Part shown: positions 1 through 6,735 of the stretch, piece by piece
How positions within the stretch are numbered: position 1 is the stretch's first letter
How the letters are laid out: each line of letters opens with the position of its first letter
Assembly: GCA_026416355.1 (NCBI GenBank)
Contig: JAOAFH010000129.1
Coordinates: 1 to 7,501, forward strand
Direction: 5' to 3'
DNA: 7,501 bases
Source of the DNA: Clostridiales bacterium
GTDB lineage: Bacteria; Bacillota; Clostridia; Clostridiales; Caloramatoraceae
The notes under the pieces: model-generated
What the model was told of the DNA's origin: nothing
What the model saw: only the letters and a program-made list of their open reading frames with translations
Database searches by the model: none
Position numbers and translations under genes: made by a program

Positions 1-2
1 GT

Positions 3-2516
3 TTGCTTATTGATAAAAATGGACAAGTTTTAATAGATACAGAAGGAACTGCTGAGGGTAAGGACTATTCAAATGAGGAATTTTTTAGGAACTCACTAAT
101 TAATAAAGTTTTTATGAAACCAATATATAGTGATAAGGATACTGCAAAACTATTAATTTCAGCACCAGTTGTTTTAAATAAAGAAGTCATAGGTATTTAT
201 GCAGCTTATTTTGATATAGAAAAAATAGGAATGAAATTTTTTAGTTATGAAGTTGGTAAAAATAGATATTCATATATTGTAGATAAAAATGGGACTATTT
301 TATATCATCCAGATAGGCAAAGAATTGGAACAAAAGTTGAAAATGAATTAATAAATAATATAATAAATAGAGTAAATACAGGCAAAATGATTACAGAAAC
401 AAGCGGTATTTATGAGTATAGAGGAACTAAAAAGTATATGGCATTTAAATACATGAAGGATACTGATTGGCTTGTGATAGTTGCACAGGATTTGACTGAG
501 CTTTATGCTGTGTCTAGAAATATAACATTTATATCGGTTTTTGTTTTATTATTATTTTTAATTTTAGCAACAAAGCTTGGTATTAATTTTTCAAAGACTA
601 TTACCAATCCACTTACTAATTTAATGAATGCGATGAAGTCTGCAGAAGAAGGTAAACTTGATGAGGAATTTATATATACAGATAATGATGAGTTTGGTAG
701 TTTAAGTAAAACGTACAATGGAATGATTAAAAAACTTAGAAGTAATTATGAAGAATTGGAGGCTCTTTATGAAGAGCTAACAGCTACAGAAGAAGAGCTT
801 AGGGCTCAATATGATACTCTAATTGAGTCTGAGGAACAACTAAGAATAAGTGAAGAAAGATACAGAATTGCCCTTGAGGCAGGTAAAAATGGCATATTTG
901 AGTGGAATATAACTAAGGATGAGTTATTTATATCTGAACAGTTTGAGATGTTAGTTGGATATAGTTTTAAAGGCATAAAAATGAAGGAACTCATTGATAC
1001 AATAGTTGTTGAAGAGGATAAAAATATTTTAGTTCAATCATTTAATGAACATATTAATGGGAATACAAAGTGTTTAGAATGTGAAGTTAGAATAAACACA
1101 GGCTATGGAACTACTAGATGGATGTTTGTAAAGGGAAGGCTAATCAATGGATACATGGCTGAACAAAAAATACTTGCTGGTTCACTTATGGATATAACCG
1201 AAAGAAAAGAATATGAAGAGGATATTAAATACTTAGCTTACTATGATCCACTTACAGATTTACCAAACAGAAGATATTTCATTGAGGAGCTTGAGAAAGA
1301 ATTAAATGAAGTAGAGATTAAAGGTATTAAAAAAGCAGTTTTCCTTTTAGACTTGGATAATTTTAAAAAGGTTAACGATAGTTTAGGACATGATAAGGGA
1401 GACGAGCTTTTAAGAAAGGTTTCGACAATATTAAAAGGGCATATTGATGAAAATGTGTTTATAGCTAGATTTGGTGGAGACGAGTTTCTGATTTTAATTA
1501 AACATTTTGAAGAAATAAAACAACTAAAAAAGATAGCAAAATCAATAATAGAAGACTTAAAGGATGGTATAGATGTATTAGGAAAAAATATTTATACCAC
1601 AACAAGTATAGGAATTGCATTAATACCTGATGATGGAAAAACAGTTAGAGATATTATTAAAAATGCAGATACAGCAATGTACAAGGCTAAGGCAGAGGGT
1701 AAAAATAAATATATGTTCTTCAAAAGTGACATGATTGATGAACTTGAAAAGAAAATAGAGATAGAAAAGACATTGGTAGAATGTTTAAATAATAGAGGAT
1801 TTAAACTTGTTTATCAGCCACAAATTGATTCAAATACAGGAGAAGTCCATGCCTTTGAGGCACTTATAAGGATAAAGGACAAGTTTATATCTCCTGCTGA
1901 ATTTATACCAGTTGCAGAAGAAACAGGGTTAATTGTTGATATTGGTTACTATGTAGTAGAAGAAGCAGCTATTCAAATAAGGGAATGGCTAGATAAAGGA
2001 ATAGAAGTAAGACCAATAGGTGTTAATGTTTCTGCAGTACAGCTAAGGGATGAGCATTTTGTTGAAAAGGTAAAACAAGCAATAGATAAATATAAAATAT
2101 CACCTGAATTAATAAAAGTAGAAATTACAGAAAGTGCTTTAATGGAAAATAGCGAGAGAAATATAAAAATAATTAAGGAACTCAAGGAGATAGGAATAAA
2201 GATAGCAATAGACGATTTTGGAACAGGGTATTCATCATTGAATTATTTAACCTATATCCCTGCAGACTATATCAAGCTAGATAAATCATTTATTGACAAG
2301 ATGTTTGCAGTAGATGGTAAAAAACAAGTTTTAGATGGAGTAACATTCCTAGCCCATCAATTAAATCTAAAGGTAGTAGTTGAGGGTATAGAGGATAGAG
2401 ACCAATTTAAATACCTAAAATCTAAAGGTTGCGACTACATGCAGGGATATTTATTTAGTAAGCCAGTTGAAAAAGAAGAAGCAGAGAGAATTATTAGTTT
2501 TATTTTTGAAGTTTAA
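3..2516 (+). CDS. Membrane-bound cyclic-di-GMP diguanylate cyclase/phosphodiesterase (Cache-HAMP-PAS-GGDEF-EAL), 5'-truncated
   Basis: The frame is already open at the first base, so the true start is upstream; the TTG at 3 is most likely an internal Leu codon. Of the 837 visible residues, 1-165 are the end of an extracellular dCache-like sensor (two VDKNG/IDKNG-type PAS-like segments), about 174-194 a membrane helix, and 195-248 a HAMP linker. Residues 245-285 are a Glu-rich coiled coil, about 286-400 a PAS domain, 408-575 GGDEF and 582-833 EAL. The GGDEF signature is intact at 491-495, with DLDNFKKVND at 450-459. The usual RxxD inhibitory site just upstream is absent (D482 and V485 occupy those positions). 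The EAL domain keeps E619, N675, E707, D737/D738, K758, E794 and Q814, so phosphodiesterase chemistry looks possible. Family knowledge says GGDEF makes and EAL degrades c-di-GMP; which activity dominates cannot be read here. The extracellular ligand is unknown. Confidence 0.95.
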   Translation: MLIDKNGQVLIDTEGTAEGKDYSNEEFFRNSLINKVFMKPIYSDKDTAKLLISAPVVLNKEVIGIYAAYFDIEKIGMKFFSYEVGKNRYSYIVDKNGTILYHPDRQRIGTKVENELINNIINRVNTGKMITETSGIYEYRGTKKYMAFKYMKDTDWLVIVAQDLTELYAVSRNITFISVFVLLLFLILATKLGINFSKTITNPLTNLMNAMKSAEEGKLDEEFIYTDNDEFGSLSKTYNGMIKKLRSNYEELEALYEELTATEEELRAQYDTLIESEEQLRISEERYRIALEAGKNGIFEWNITKDELFISEQFEMLVGYSFKGIKMKELIDTIVVEEDKNILVQSFNEHINGNTKCLECEVRINTGYGTTRWMFVKGRLINGYMAEQKILAGSLMDITERKEYEEDIKYLAYYDPLTDLPNRRYFIEELEKELNEVEIKGIKKAVFLLDLDNFKKVNDSLGHDKGDELLRKVSTILKGHIDENVFIARFGGDEFLILIKHFEEIKQLKKIAKSIIEDLKDGIDVLGKNIYTTTSIGIALIPDDGKTVRDIIKNADTAMYKAKAEGKNKYMFFKSDMIDELEKKIEIEKTLVECLNNRGFKLVYQPQIDSNTGEVHAFEALIRIKDKFISPAEFIPVAEETGLIVDIGYYVVEEAAIQIREWLDKGIEVRPIGVNVSAVQLRDEHFVEKVKQAIDKYKISPELIKVEITESALMENSERNIKIIKELKEIGIKIAIDDFGTGYSSLNYLTYIPADYIKLDKSFIDKMFAVDGKKQVLDGVTFLAHQLNLKVVVEGIEDRDQFKYLKSKGCDYMQGYLFSKPVEKEEAERIISFIFEV

Positions 2517-2603
2517 AAAAGCTCCATGAATGGATTATAAAGGCATTTTTCATAGGACTACTTAGAGAAATATATGCCTAGATAATCCATTTGTGGAGCT
2601 TTT
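2517..2603. terminator. Long segmented hairpin after the GGDEF-EAL gene, probable bidirectional terminator
   Basis: The hairpin starts one base after the TAA stop. AAAAGCTCCA (2517-2526) pairs with TGGAGCTTTT (2594-2603). After a 3x3 internal loop ATGGATTAT (2530-2538) pairs with ATAATCCAT (2582-2590). After a 2x2 loop AGGCAT (2541-2546) pairs with ATGCCT (2574-2579), and TTTC/GAAA (2548-2551/2567-2570) may close the tip. The A-run on the left and T-run on the right allow termination on either strand. It is longer and more segmented than an ordinary intrinsic terminator, so a small mobile hairpin element or structured RNA remains possible. I saw no flanking target duplication. Confidence 0.65.
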
Positions 2604-2862
2604 AATGTAGATGTGAATAACCACTGAAATGTATGAAATGATTGCTTTGTAATGTAGACAACTTCTGTTGCTAGATTATCTATCTTCAAAGGTATTTATA
2701 ATTAACAAGCATCAAACTTAATGGCTAATTTTGATTGCTTTTTATATATAAGTTTTTTATTAGTTAATCGTTATTAAGTATATAAATTTAAAACTTGAGA
2801 CTTTTATGCATAATTAAGTTTAAAAAATAAAAAATCAAACTAAGTTCATATTTTATTAATTA
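2604..2862. other. AT-rich intergenic stretch without a recognisable gene
   Basis: ATG codons in the first 100 nt run into stops within a few codons, and I found no ORF with an SD. The octamer AATGTAGA occurs twice (near 2604 and 2652) and GATTGCTTT twice (near 2640 and 2733), which may be coincidence or worn repeats. One terminator-like hairpin at 2707-2743 is listed separately. There is an imperfect AT inverted repeat around 2787-2825 (TTTAAAACTT/AAGTTTAAAA), too weak to name. The stretch could hold an unannotated small RNA or decayed sequence. Confidence 0.5.
2707..2743 (+). terminator. Weak terminator-like hairpin in the intergenic region
   Basis: AAGCATCAAA (2707-2716) pairs with TTTGA-T-TGCTT (2730-2740) across one bulged T, with a 13-nt loop, and is followed by further T residues. 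The shape fits a weak Rho-independent terminator for + strand transcription. No gene ends just upstream, so it would act on read-through from the GGDEF-EAL gene or on an undetected small RNA between about 2604 and 2706. The stem is AU-rich and may be chance. Confidence 0.3.
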
Positions 2863-2924
2863 TTTTATCACTCTGCCTCCATATAAACTGTATATACTAT
2901 ACACAAGATGAGGAGGTGATAGAA
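2863..2924 (+). promoter_or_regulatory. Leader of the small SHOCT gene: -10-like box between anti-SD and SD arms
   Basis: A TATACT hexamer (2893-2898) is a good -10 candidate, but no good -35 lies 16-18 nt upstream. It sits in a perfect 6-3-6 dyad, TGTATA-TAC-TATACA (2889-2903), which could be a repressor operator. The SD GGAGG (2912-2916) and following TGAT can pair with CCTCC (2876-2880) and ATCA (2867-2870) across a 5-nt bulge. Outer TTTT (2863-2866) can add pairs with AGAA (2921-2924), one of them a wobble. A transcript starting near 2905 would lack the upstream arm and expose the SD. Confidence 0.4.
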
Positions 2925-3089
2925 ATGTACTTGTTGATAATAATTTTAATAGGAGCATATATTTATTTAGATTATCACAATAATACTTCTAGCAATAAAA
3001 GAGCAATAGAGATATTAGATAGTAAGTTTGTAAATGGTGAGATTAGCGAAGAAGAGTATGTAAATAAGAAAACTTTAATAGAAAGGTAG
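2925..3089 (+). CDS. Small membrane protein with C-terminal SHOCT-like module (54 aa)
   Basis: ATG at 2925 follows a consensus SD (AGGAGGTGAT, GGAGG 8 nt before the start). The protein begins with one hydrophobic helix (residues 2-17), then a short polar Asn/Ser linker, then residues 27-54 matching the SHOCT pattern: AIEILDSKF, GEISEEEY, NKK. SHOCT motifs are short C-terminal helical modules, common in small bacterial membrane proteins and thought to mediate oligomerisation or protein contacts; no enzymatic role is known. The same module ends the next gene, 8 nt downstream: 20 of 28 aligned residues are identical, so the two are paralogous over this part. The first 17 residues share nothing obvious with the neighbour. 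Both are probably co-transcribed and inserted in the same membrane. Precise function unknown. Confidence 0.85.
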   Translation: MYLLIIILIGAYIYLDYHNNTSSNKRAIEILDSKFVNGEISEEEYVNKKTLIER

Positions 3090-3097
3090 TGATATAA

Positions 3098-3358
3098 ATG
3101 AGGCATGGATTTTCTGGTGGAATGGCTAGAGGATTTGCTGATGGTTTAGGAGGAGGATTTTTATTCCCTTGGATGCATTTAATAGATTTAGGAGTATTAG
3201 TTTTAATAATAATTTTGGGGTATAGGTTATTTAAGTCATATAAAAAACAAAGCACAATTAATTCCGCAATAGAAATATTAAATATAAAATTTGCCAAGGG
3301 AGAAATAAGTGAAGAAGAGTACTTAAATAAGAAAGCTTTAATAAAATCAAAAAAGTAA
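3098..3358 (+). CDS. SHOCT-domain small membrane protein with Gly-rich N-terminus (86 aa)
   Basis: ATG at 3098 is 8 nt after the preceding stop, with a modest SD (AAGGTAGTGAT) overlapping the end of the upstream gene, suggesting translational coupling. Residues 1-22 are Gly-rich and carry two Arg and a His. About 27-46 form a single hydrophobic membrane helix, 47-56 a basic linker (KSYKKQ), and 57-84 a SHOCT module (AIEILNIKF, KGEISEEEY, NKKALI). It is the longer paralogue of the gene before it. The positive linker after the helix suggests that the SHOCT end is cytoplasmic. SHOCT proteins of this layout are usually annotated only as hypothetical, and I make no functional claim beyond a likely homo- or hetero-oligomeric membrane role. 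Transcription ends at the strong hairpin 3 nt after the stop. Confidence 0.85.
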   Translation: MRHGFSGGMARGFADGLGGGFLFPWMHLIDLGVLVLIIILGYRLFKSYKKQSTINSAIEILNIKFAKGEISEEEYLNKKALIKSKK

Positions 3359-3360
3359 AC

Positions 3361-3387
3361 AAGGCCTAATCTAACGATTAGGCCTTT

Positions 3388-3388
<1 letters not shown>
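3361..3388. terminator. Bidirectional terminator between the SHOCT genes and tRNA-Trp
   Basis: AAGGCCTAATC (3361-3371) and GATTAGGCCTT (3376-3386) form an 11-bp perfect stem with a TAAC loop. On the + strand it begins 3 nt after the SHOCT stop codon and has a short T tail. On the minus strand it abuts the encoded CCA of tRNA-Trp and runs into a T-rich tail. It therefore serves two convergent units. Confidence 0.85.
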
Positions 3389-3463
<75 letters not shown>

Positions 3464-3475
3464 TCGACATGATTT

Positions 3476-3504
3476 AGTATATAATAAAAAAAGAATTATG
3501 TCAA
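3476..3504 (-). promoter_or_regulatory. Near-consensus sigma-A promoter of tRNA-Trp
   Basis: On the minus strand TTGACA (3499-3504) and TATACT (3476-3481) are separated by exactly 17 nt, predicting a start about 6 nt before the mature tRNA. It is the strongest promoter in the window, as expected for a stable RNA gene. The inverted-repeat element at 3528-3706 lies only about 24 bp upstream of the -35. Confidence 0.85.
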
Positions 3505-3520
3505 CACCTTTTTTGAAAAT

Positions 3521-3526
3521 TTTTAT
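3521..3526. repeat. Putative target-site duplication, left copy
   Basis: TTTTAT directly before the left end (one A intervenes) and again at 3707-3712 directly after the right end. The right copy contains the TAA stop (complement of 3709-3711) of the neighbouring minus-strand gene, so the insertion point touched but did not disrupt that gene. The repeat is short and AT-rich, so chance cannot be excluded. Confidence 0.45.
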
Positions 3527-3527
3527 A

Positions 3528-3706
3528 GGGGCTGTGGAATAAGTTTTTACAGAATAACTAAAAGTATCGCAAAATTAGAGCCATTAAACAATTAAAGAAG
3601 TATATTGATATAAGCTATAGAAACTCTTAGAGTTTCTTTGTGAAATATCCTAATACTTCGTAATTGTTAATGGCTCTTATATCCTAGAATATTATGCGAC
3701 AGTCCC
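3528..3706. mobile_element. MITE-like inverted-repeat element, 179 bp, non-coding
   Basis: The ends are imperfect inverted repeats: GGGGCTGTGGAATAA at the left and, read from the right, GGGACTGTCGCATAA (12 of 15 match). Inside, AGAGCCATTAAACAATTAAAG...GTAT (3577-3603) pairs with 3653-3677 almost perfectly. The centre is AGAAACTC (3619-3626)/GAGTTTCT (3630-3637) with a 3-nt loop. TTTTAT flanks both sides (3521-3526 and 3707-3712), a likely target duplication. No transposase is encoded. The GGGRCTGTSG-type ends resemble those of some clostridial insertion sequences, from memory possibly IS1182-like, but the parent family is not certain. A transcript in either direction would fold into one long hairpin, which may also end transcription from the membrane-protein gene at 3709 before it reaches tRNA-Trp. 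Confidence 0.7.
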
Positions 3707-3708
3707 TT

Positions 3709-3999
3709 TTATTCGTTTTTATCCTCTAACCTATTCATAGCTTCATCAAACAACTCTTGAACCATATGTGCAAATTGGTCAGGGGTAATTACTGCTTTAA
3801 CAAAAGCAGGTAGCTTGTCATACTTAGATACAACATAATAATATTTCCTTTTACCTTCTGTAATAGCAAGTTCCTCTGCCTTTTTTTCAATGTAGAGCAT
3901 AAACTCTAGAGCCAGCTTTTTTGCATATGCTCTGTTAACAAAATAATAAACAATTAAGAAACCTAAAACCGCTACAATTCCCCAAAATTCGGGCAACAT
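3709..3999 (-). CDS. Small single-pass membrane protein, holin-LLH-like (96 aa)
   Basis: ATG (complement of 3997-3999) has a G-rich SD (AAAGGGGGG, 7 nt before). The N-terminus has a few residues, then one membrane helix (about 6-22: GIVAVLGFLIVYYFVN). An amphipathic, charged helix follows (about 23-48, AYAKKLALEFMLYIEKKAEE), then a soluble end with KYYYVVSKYDKLPAFVKAVITPDQF and an acidic C-terminus. This layout recalls holin-LLH/superfamily-6 type proteins found in phages and many Firmicute genomes. There are no lysis or phage genes beside it, so a lysis role is not supported; a scaffold or membrane-anchored accessory role is equally possible. It is the third gene of the helD-zinc ribbon-membrane protein series. 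The MITE-like element begins 2 nt after its stop. Confidence 0.8.
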   Translation of the reverse strand: MLPEFWGIVAVLGFLIVYYFVNRAYAKKLALEFMLYIEKKAEELAITEGKRKYYYVVSKYDKLPAFVKAVITPDQFAHMVQELFDEAMNRLEDKNE

Positions 4000-4006
4000 T
4001 TATTAT

Positions 4007-4047
4007 CCCCCCTTTACTTATTACATTATATGAGGCTGTAAAGGGGG
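4007..4047 (-). promoter_or_regulatory. SD-sequestering hairpin with TATAAT in its loop
   Basis: On the minus strand CCCCCTTTAC (4047-4038) is perfectly complementary to GTAAAGGGGG (4017-4008), which contains the SD of the 96-aa gene; the loop is 20 nt. The loop holds a perfect TATAAT (4030-4025). A start about 7 nt downstream, near 4018, would begin at the 3' arm, leaving the SD free. The -35 region (GCACTT at 17 nt spacing) is poor. No T-run follows on either strand, so it is not an intrinsic terminator. Read-through RNA from the zinc-ribbon gene would keep both arms and hide the SD. Confidence 0.55.
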
Positions 4048-4063
4048 AAGTGCTAAGGTTAAG

Positions 4064-4438
4064 TTAATTTAATTTTGTTCCACAGTAAGGACAATATGAA
4101 AAATTAGGATTTATATAGTTATTACAATTAGGACAAATTTCATTTGTATATGGGTTTTTTATTTCTATCATATCAGAATCATTAATTTCATTTATTTCTT
4201 CAGTTTCAAGTTTAAAACCAATATCCTTTGGAATTTGGTAAATTTTATTACAACATCTAGAAATTACAAAATACTCTTCGTTAAATTTAAATAGTTTAAT
4301 AAAGAATATATGAAAATAGGAATAGGTTTTATATAGCTTATATGTGGTAAGCATTCCGCAGTTTTTACATATCTTTGAGCTTATATCTTTAAGATGTTCT
4401 TCCTTTGAATTAATACCAAATATGCCTACAAAGAACAT
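4064..4438 (-). CDS. Zinc-ribbon protein, zinc_ribbon_15-like (124 aa)
   Basis: ATG at 4438 follows AGGAGGG by 7 nt and starts 14 nt after the helD stop, so the two are co-transcribed. The N-terminal part (1-75) has MFFVGIFGIN, CKNC (C24, C27), a YSYFHIFFIKLFKFNEEYF stretch and RCC (C62, C63). This matches the pattern of zinc_ribbon_15-type proteins, in which the two Cys pairs bind one zinc. A flexible acidic linker (78-99) leads to a second ribbon, CPNC (C102, C105) and CPYCG (C116, C119). Such double-ribbon proteins are widespread small proteins without assigned activity; nucleic-acid or protein binding is the usual suggestion. Linkage to an RNA-polymerase-interacting ATPase hints at a transcription-linked role, which is inference. 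AATAAT and ATTATT (4439-4457) flank the SD and could present it in a small loop. Confidence 0.85.
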   Translation of the reverse strand: MFFVGIFGINSKEEHLKDISSKICKNCGMLTTYKLYKTYSYFHIFFIKLFKFNEEYFVISRCCNKIYQIPKDIGFKLETEEINEINDSDMIEIKNPYTNEICPNCNNYINPNFSYCPYCGTKLN

Positions 4439-4452
4439 AATAATCCCTCCTA

Positions 4453-6729
4453 TTATTCCTCTACATTTTTTAGCATATCACAAACTTCCCCTTGAGAATA
4501 GATATAAAGTTTATGTAGAGGACGAGTTAGAGCAACATATAGCAATTTTATATCAAGCTCATTGGATTTATAATTTTCTTTGTTGGCATTTGGGATAAAT
4601 ACAACATCAAACTCAAGTCCCTTTGATAAATAGGAGGGGACTACTATAAAACCAGCAGAATATTCTTTTTCATTTCCAGTAATTAAATTAAATTCATATC
4701 CTTTCTTTTTGAGCAGTTTGTGAATCTCTTTGCACTCATCAAGGGTTTTACCTATTATTGCAAATGTTTTCATTCCTTCAGATTTAAATCTATCGATGTG
4801 TGTAACAATATCATCCACAGCGTCATTAAGGGAGTTTACTTCAGTTATTCTAACTTTTTCACCATGTCTAATGACAGGTTTTCCAAGTTGTATTTGAGAA
4901 TCCTTAATGTGTGAGATAACTTTGTTTGCAACATCCATAATTTCTATACTTGTTCTGTATGTTTGTTCAAGTGTTAGATACTGTGATGCACCATCAAAAA
5001 CAATATTTTGTATTTCGTCCCAACTTCTAACACCACGGTAATAGTGAATCCCTTGATTTAAATCTCCTAAAATTGTAAAGGAACTATCTTTTATAATTCT
5101 CTTTAAAATAAACAGTTGAAGAACACTAAAATCTTGTGCCTCATCAATTACAATGTGTTTTACTTTGATTTTTTCACTTAATCCTAAAACTTTATATTTA
5201 ATATATAAAAGAGGTGCCAAGTCCTCATAATCATACATTTTTGATTTTTTATTTTCAATATAGCACTCAATTATATAGTTATAAGCATCTACGGAAATGT
5301 GTTTTAATGCTTCTGTTTTAAATAGTTCACCTAAAATAAATTGATCATATAATTCAAAAGGAGTTTTTATTTCAATTGATTTAACAAATGTATTTGCACC
5401 TTTTTTGGCAAATTCATTAACCTTAAAAATCAAATCATCTCTTTTATTTATGGTTTCTGTTATAAGTTTTTGTCTTTCTATTATATCAGAATTATTTGCT
5501 TTTATTTGAGCAATCTGTTTATCACAAATTCTATTTAAATTATCAATTAGTTCATCCTTTTTAAAATTGATTCTATTGTGCAGATTCTTTTTTATTTCAT
5601 TTAGTCTTTTGGCAAAAGGAAGGTCATTGTAGTTATTTAAAAATAGACTATTTATCTCATCGTATTTATAAATATCAATTCTACCAATTTTAAAGTCCTT
5701 ATTTGGTATAAAATTTTCTTCAACTTGCTTTAAATACATATCTAATATATCCATAAAATATTTAGATGTTTTAAATTTTGATGCCTCTATAATTGTATTT
5801 TTAGTCTTTTCGTCGTTTAAATTAACAAGAGTGGAAAGTCTGTGATTAACATCCATTATTTTAAACTTCTTTTCAAGAACCTCAAATGCAAACTCCTCAA
5901 ATGTTGTTTGTTTAACTCTGTTAACCCCAAGTTCAGGCAAAACATCTGAAATATAATTTAAGAATAGCTTGTTTGGTGCAATAATCATATAGTTTTCAGG
6001 AACAAAATCCTTATCATAGTTATATATAAGGTATGCAATTCTATGTAGAGCAATCGTTGTTTTTCCACTTCCTGCAACTCCCTGAACAATAAGAGGTTTC
6101 CACATGTCAGCTCTTATAATTCTATTTTGTTCAACCTGAATTGTAGAAACTATATCTTTAAGTCTGTTATCTGCATTTGCACCAAGAAAGGCCTGAAGAA
6201 ATTCATCGTTAGTTGTTATGTCTATATCAAACATGTCAATTAAATTACCATCATCAATGGTGTATTGTCTTTTTAGAAATATTTCACCATAGATAGTTCC
6301 ATCTGGACACTCGTAGTGGGCTCGACCAAGACGTCCTTCATAATATAGATTTGCCACAGGAGCACGCCAGTCAATTATAATTGGTTTGTAGTTTTTGTCA
6401 TCTAAAACAGACATCTTTCCAATATATAATTTTTCTCGATTTACGGCTCCATCTTCAGTAAAATCTACCCTAGCAAAATAGGGCTTTTCTTTAGCATGTT
6501 CAATTTTTTGTAGTTTTTCTTCTAGGGTATCAGAGAGTTGAGTGTTGATTATCATGCTAATATATGGGTCACTACTGTCGTCACTAGAATTGCCTGCACC
6601 AGCAGACAACTCATGGGTAATTCTTGTTTTTCTCTCTTGAAGTGATCTATGGTACTTTTTAAGGAAGTCTAAGATAAAATTTAAAAAATTAACTTCTTCT
6701 TTATAATCGGGATGATTAAAAATTGGCAT
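4453..6729 (-). CDS. helD: HelD-like RNA polymerase recycling motor ATPase (UvrD/Rep-type superfamily 1)
   Basis: The protein has 758 residues, close to the usual HelD length of about 770. Start ATG (complement of 6727-6729) follows GGAGGTG by 7 nt. The N-terminal 1-80 is a predicted coiled-coil arm with an acidic tip region (SSDDSSDP, about 48-55), as in HelD proteins where it enters the RNA polymerase secondary channel. Helicase motifs are complete: Walker A GVAGSGKTT (217-225), motif II IDEAQDF (528-534), motif III LGDLNQG (554-560), LEQTYRTS (587-594), SKGLEFDVVFI (702-712) and YVALTR (731-736). A long insert at about 290-500 between the motor lobes is typical and contacts the DNA-binding channel in known structures. 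HelD uses ATP to release stalled RNA polymerase from nucleic acid and is not a classical unwinding helicase. UvrD-type helicase is the alternative reading, but the coiled-coil arm and size favour HelD. Zinc-ribbon and membrane-protein genes follow. Confidence 0.92.
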   Translation of the reverse strand: MPIFNHPDYKEEVNFLNFILDFLKKYHRSLQERKTRITHELSAGAGNSSDDSSDPYISMIINTQLSDTLEEKLQKIEHAKEKPYFARVDFTEDGAVNREKLYIGKMSVLDDKNYKPIIIDWRAPVANLYYEGRLGRAHYECPDGTIYGEIFLKRQYTIDDGNLIDMFDIDITTNDEFLQAFLGANADNRLKDIVSTIQVEQNRIIRADMWKPLIVQGVAGSGKTTIALHRIAYLIYNYDKDFVPENYMIIAPNKLFLNYISDVLPELGVNRVKQTTFEEFAFEVLEKKFKIMDVNHRLSTLVNLNDEKTKNTIIEASKFKTSKYFMDILDMYLKQVEENFIPNKDFKIGRIDIYKYDEINSLFLNNYNDLPFAKRLNEIKKNLHNRINFKKDELIDNLNRICDKQIAQIKANNSDIIERQKLITETINKRDDLIFKVNEFAKKGANTFVKSIEIKTPFELYDQFILGELFKTEALKHISVDAYNYIIECYIENKKSKMYDYEDLAPLLYIKYKVLGLSEKIKVKHIVIDEAQDFSVLQLFILKRIIKDSSFTILGDLNQGIHYYRGVRSWDEIQNIVFDGASQYLTLEQTYRTSIEIMDVANKVISHIKDSQIQLGKPVIRHGEKVRITEVNSLNDAVDDIVTHIDRFKSEGMKTFAIIGKTLDECKEIHKLLKKKGYEFNLITGNEKEYSAGFIVVPSYLSKGLEFDVVFIPNANKENYKSNELDIKLLYVALTRPLHKLYIYSQGEVCDMLKNVEE

Positions 6730-6735
6730 AAAAAC

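Noticed and set aside
2787..2825. AT inverted repeat TTTAAAACTT/AAGTTTAAAA
   Set aside because: It is entirely AT-rich with a mismatch and no terminator tail; expected by chance in such sequence.
3043..3297. Minus-strand open frame of 84 codons
   Set aside because: It is antisense to both SHOCT genes, whose motifs and SD sites are clear.
4007..4047. Intrinsic terminator of the zinc-ribbon gene
   Set aside because: The stem is strong but no T-run follows on either strand, and its 3' arm is the SD of the next gene.
4344..4598. + strand open frame of 84 codons across the helD/zinc-ribbon junction
   Set aside because: It is antisense to two well-supported genes, lacks an SD and shows no recognisable domain.
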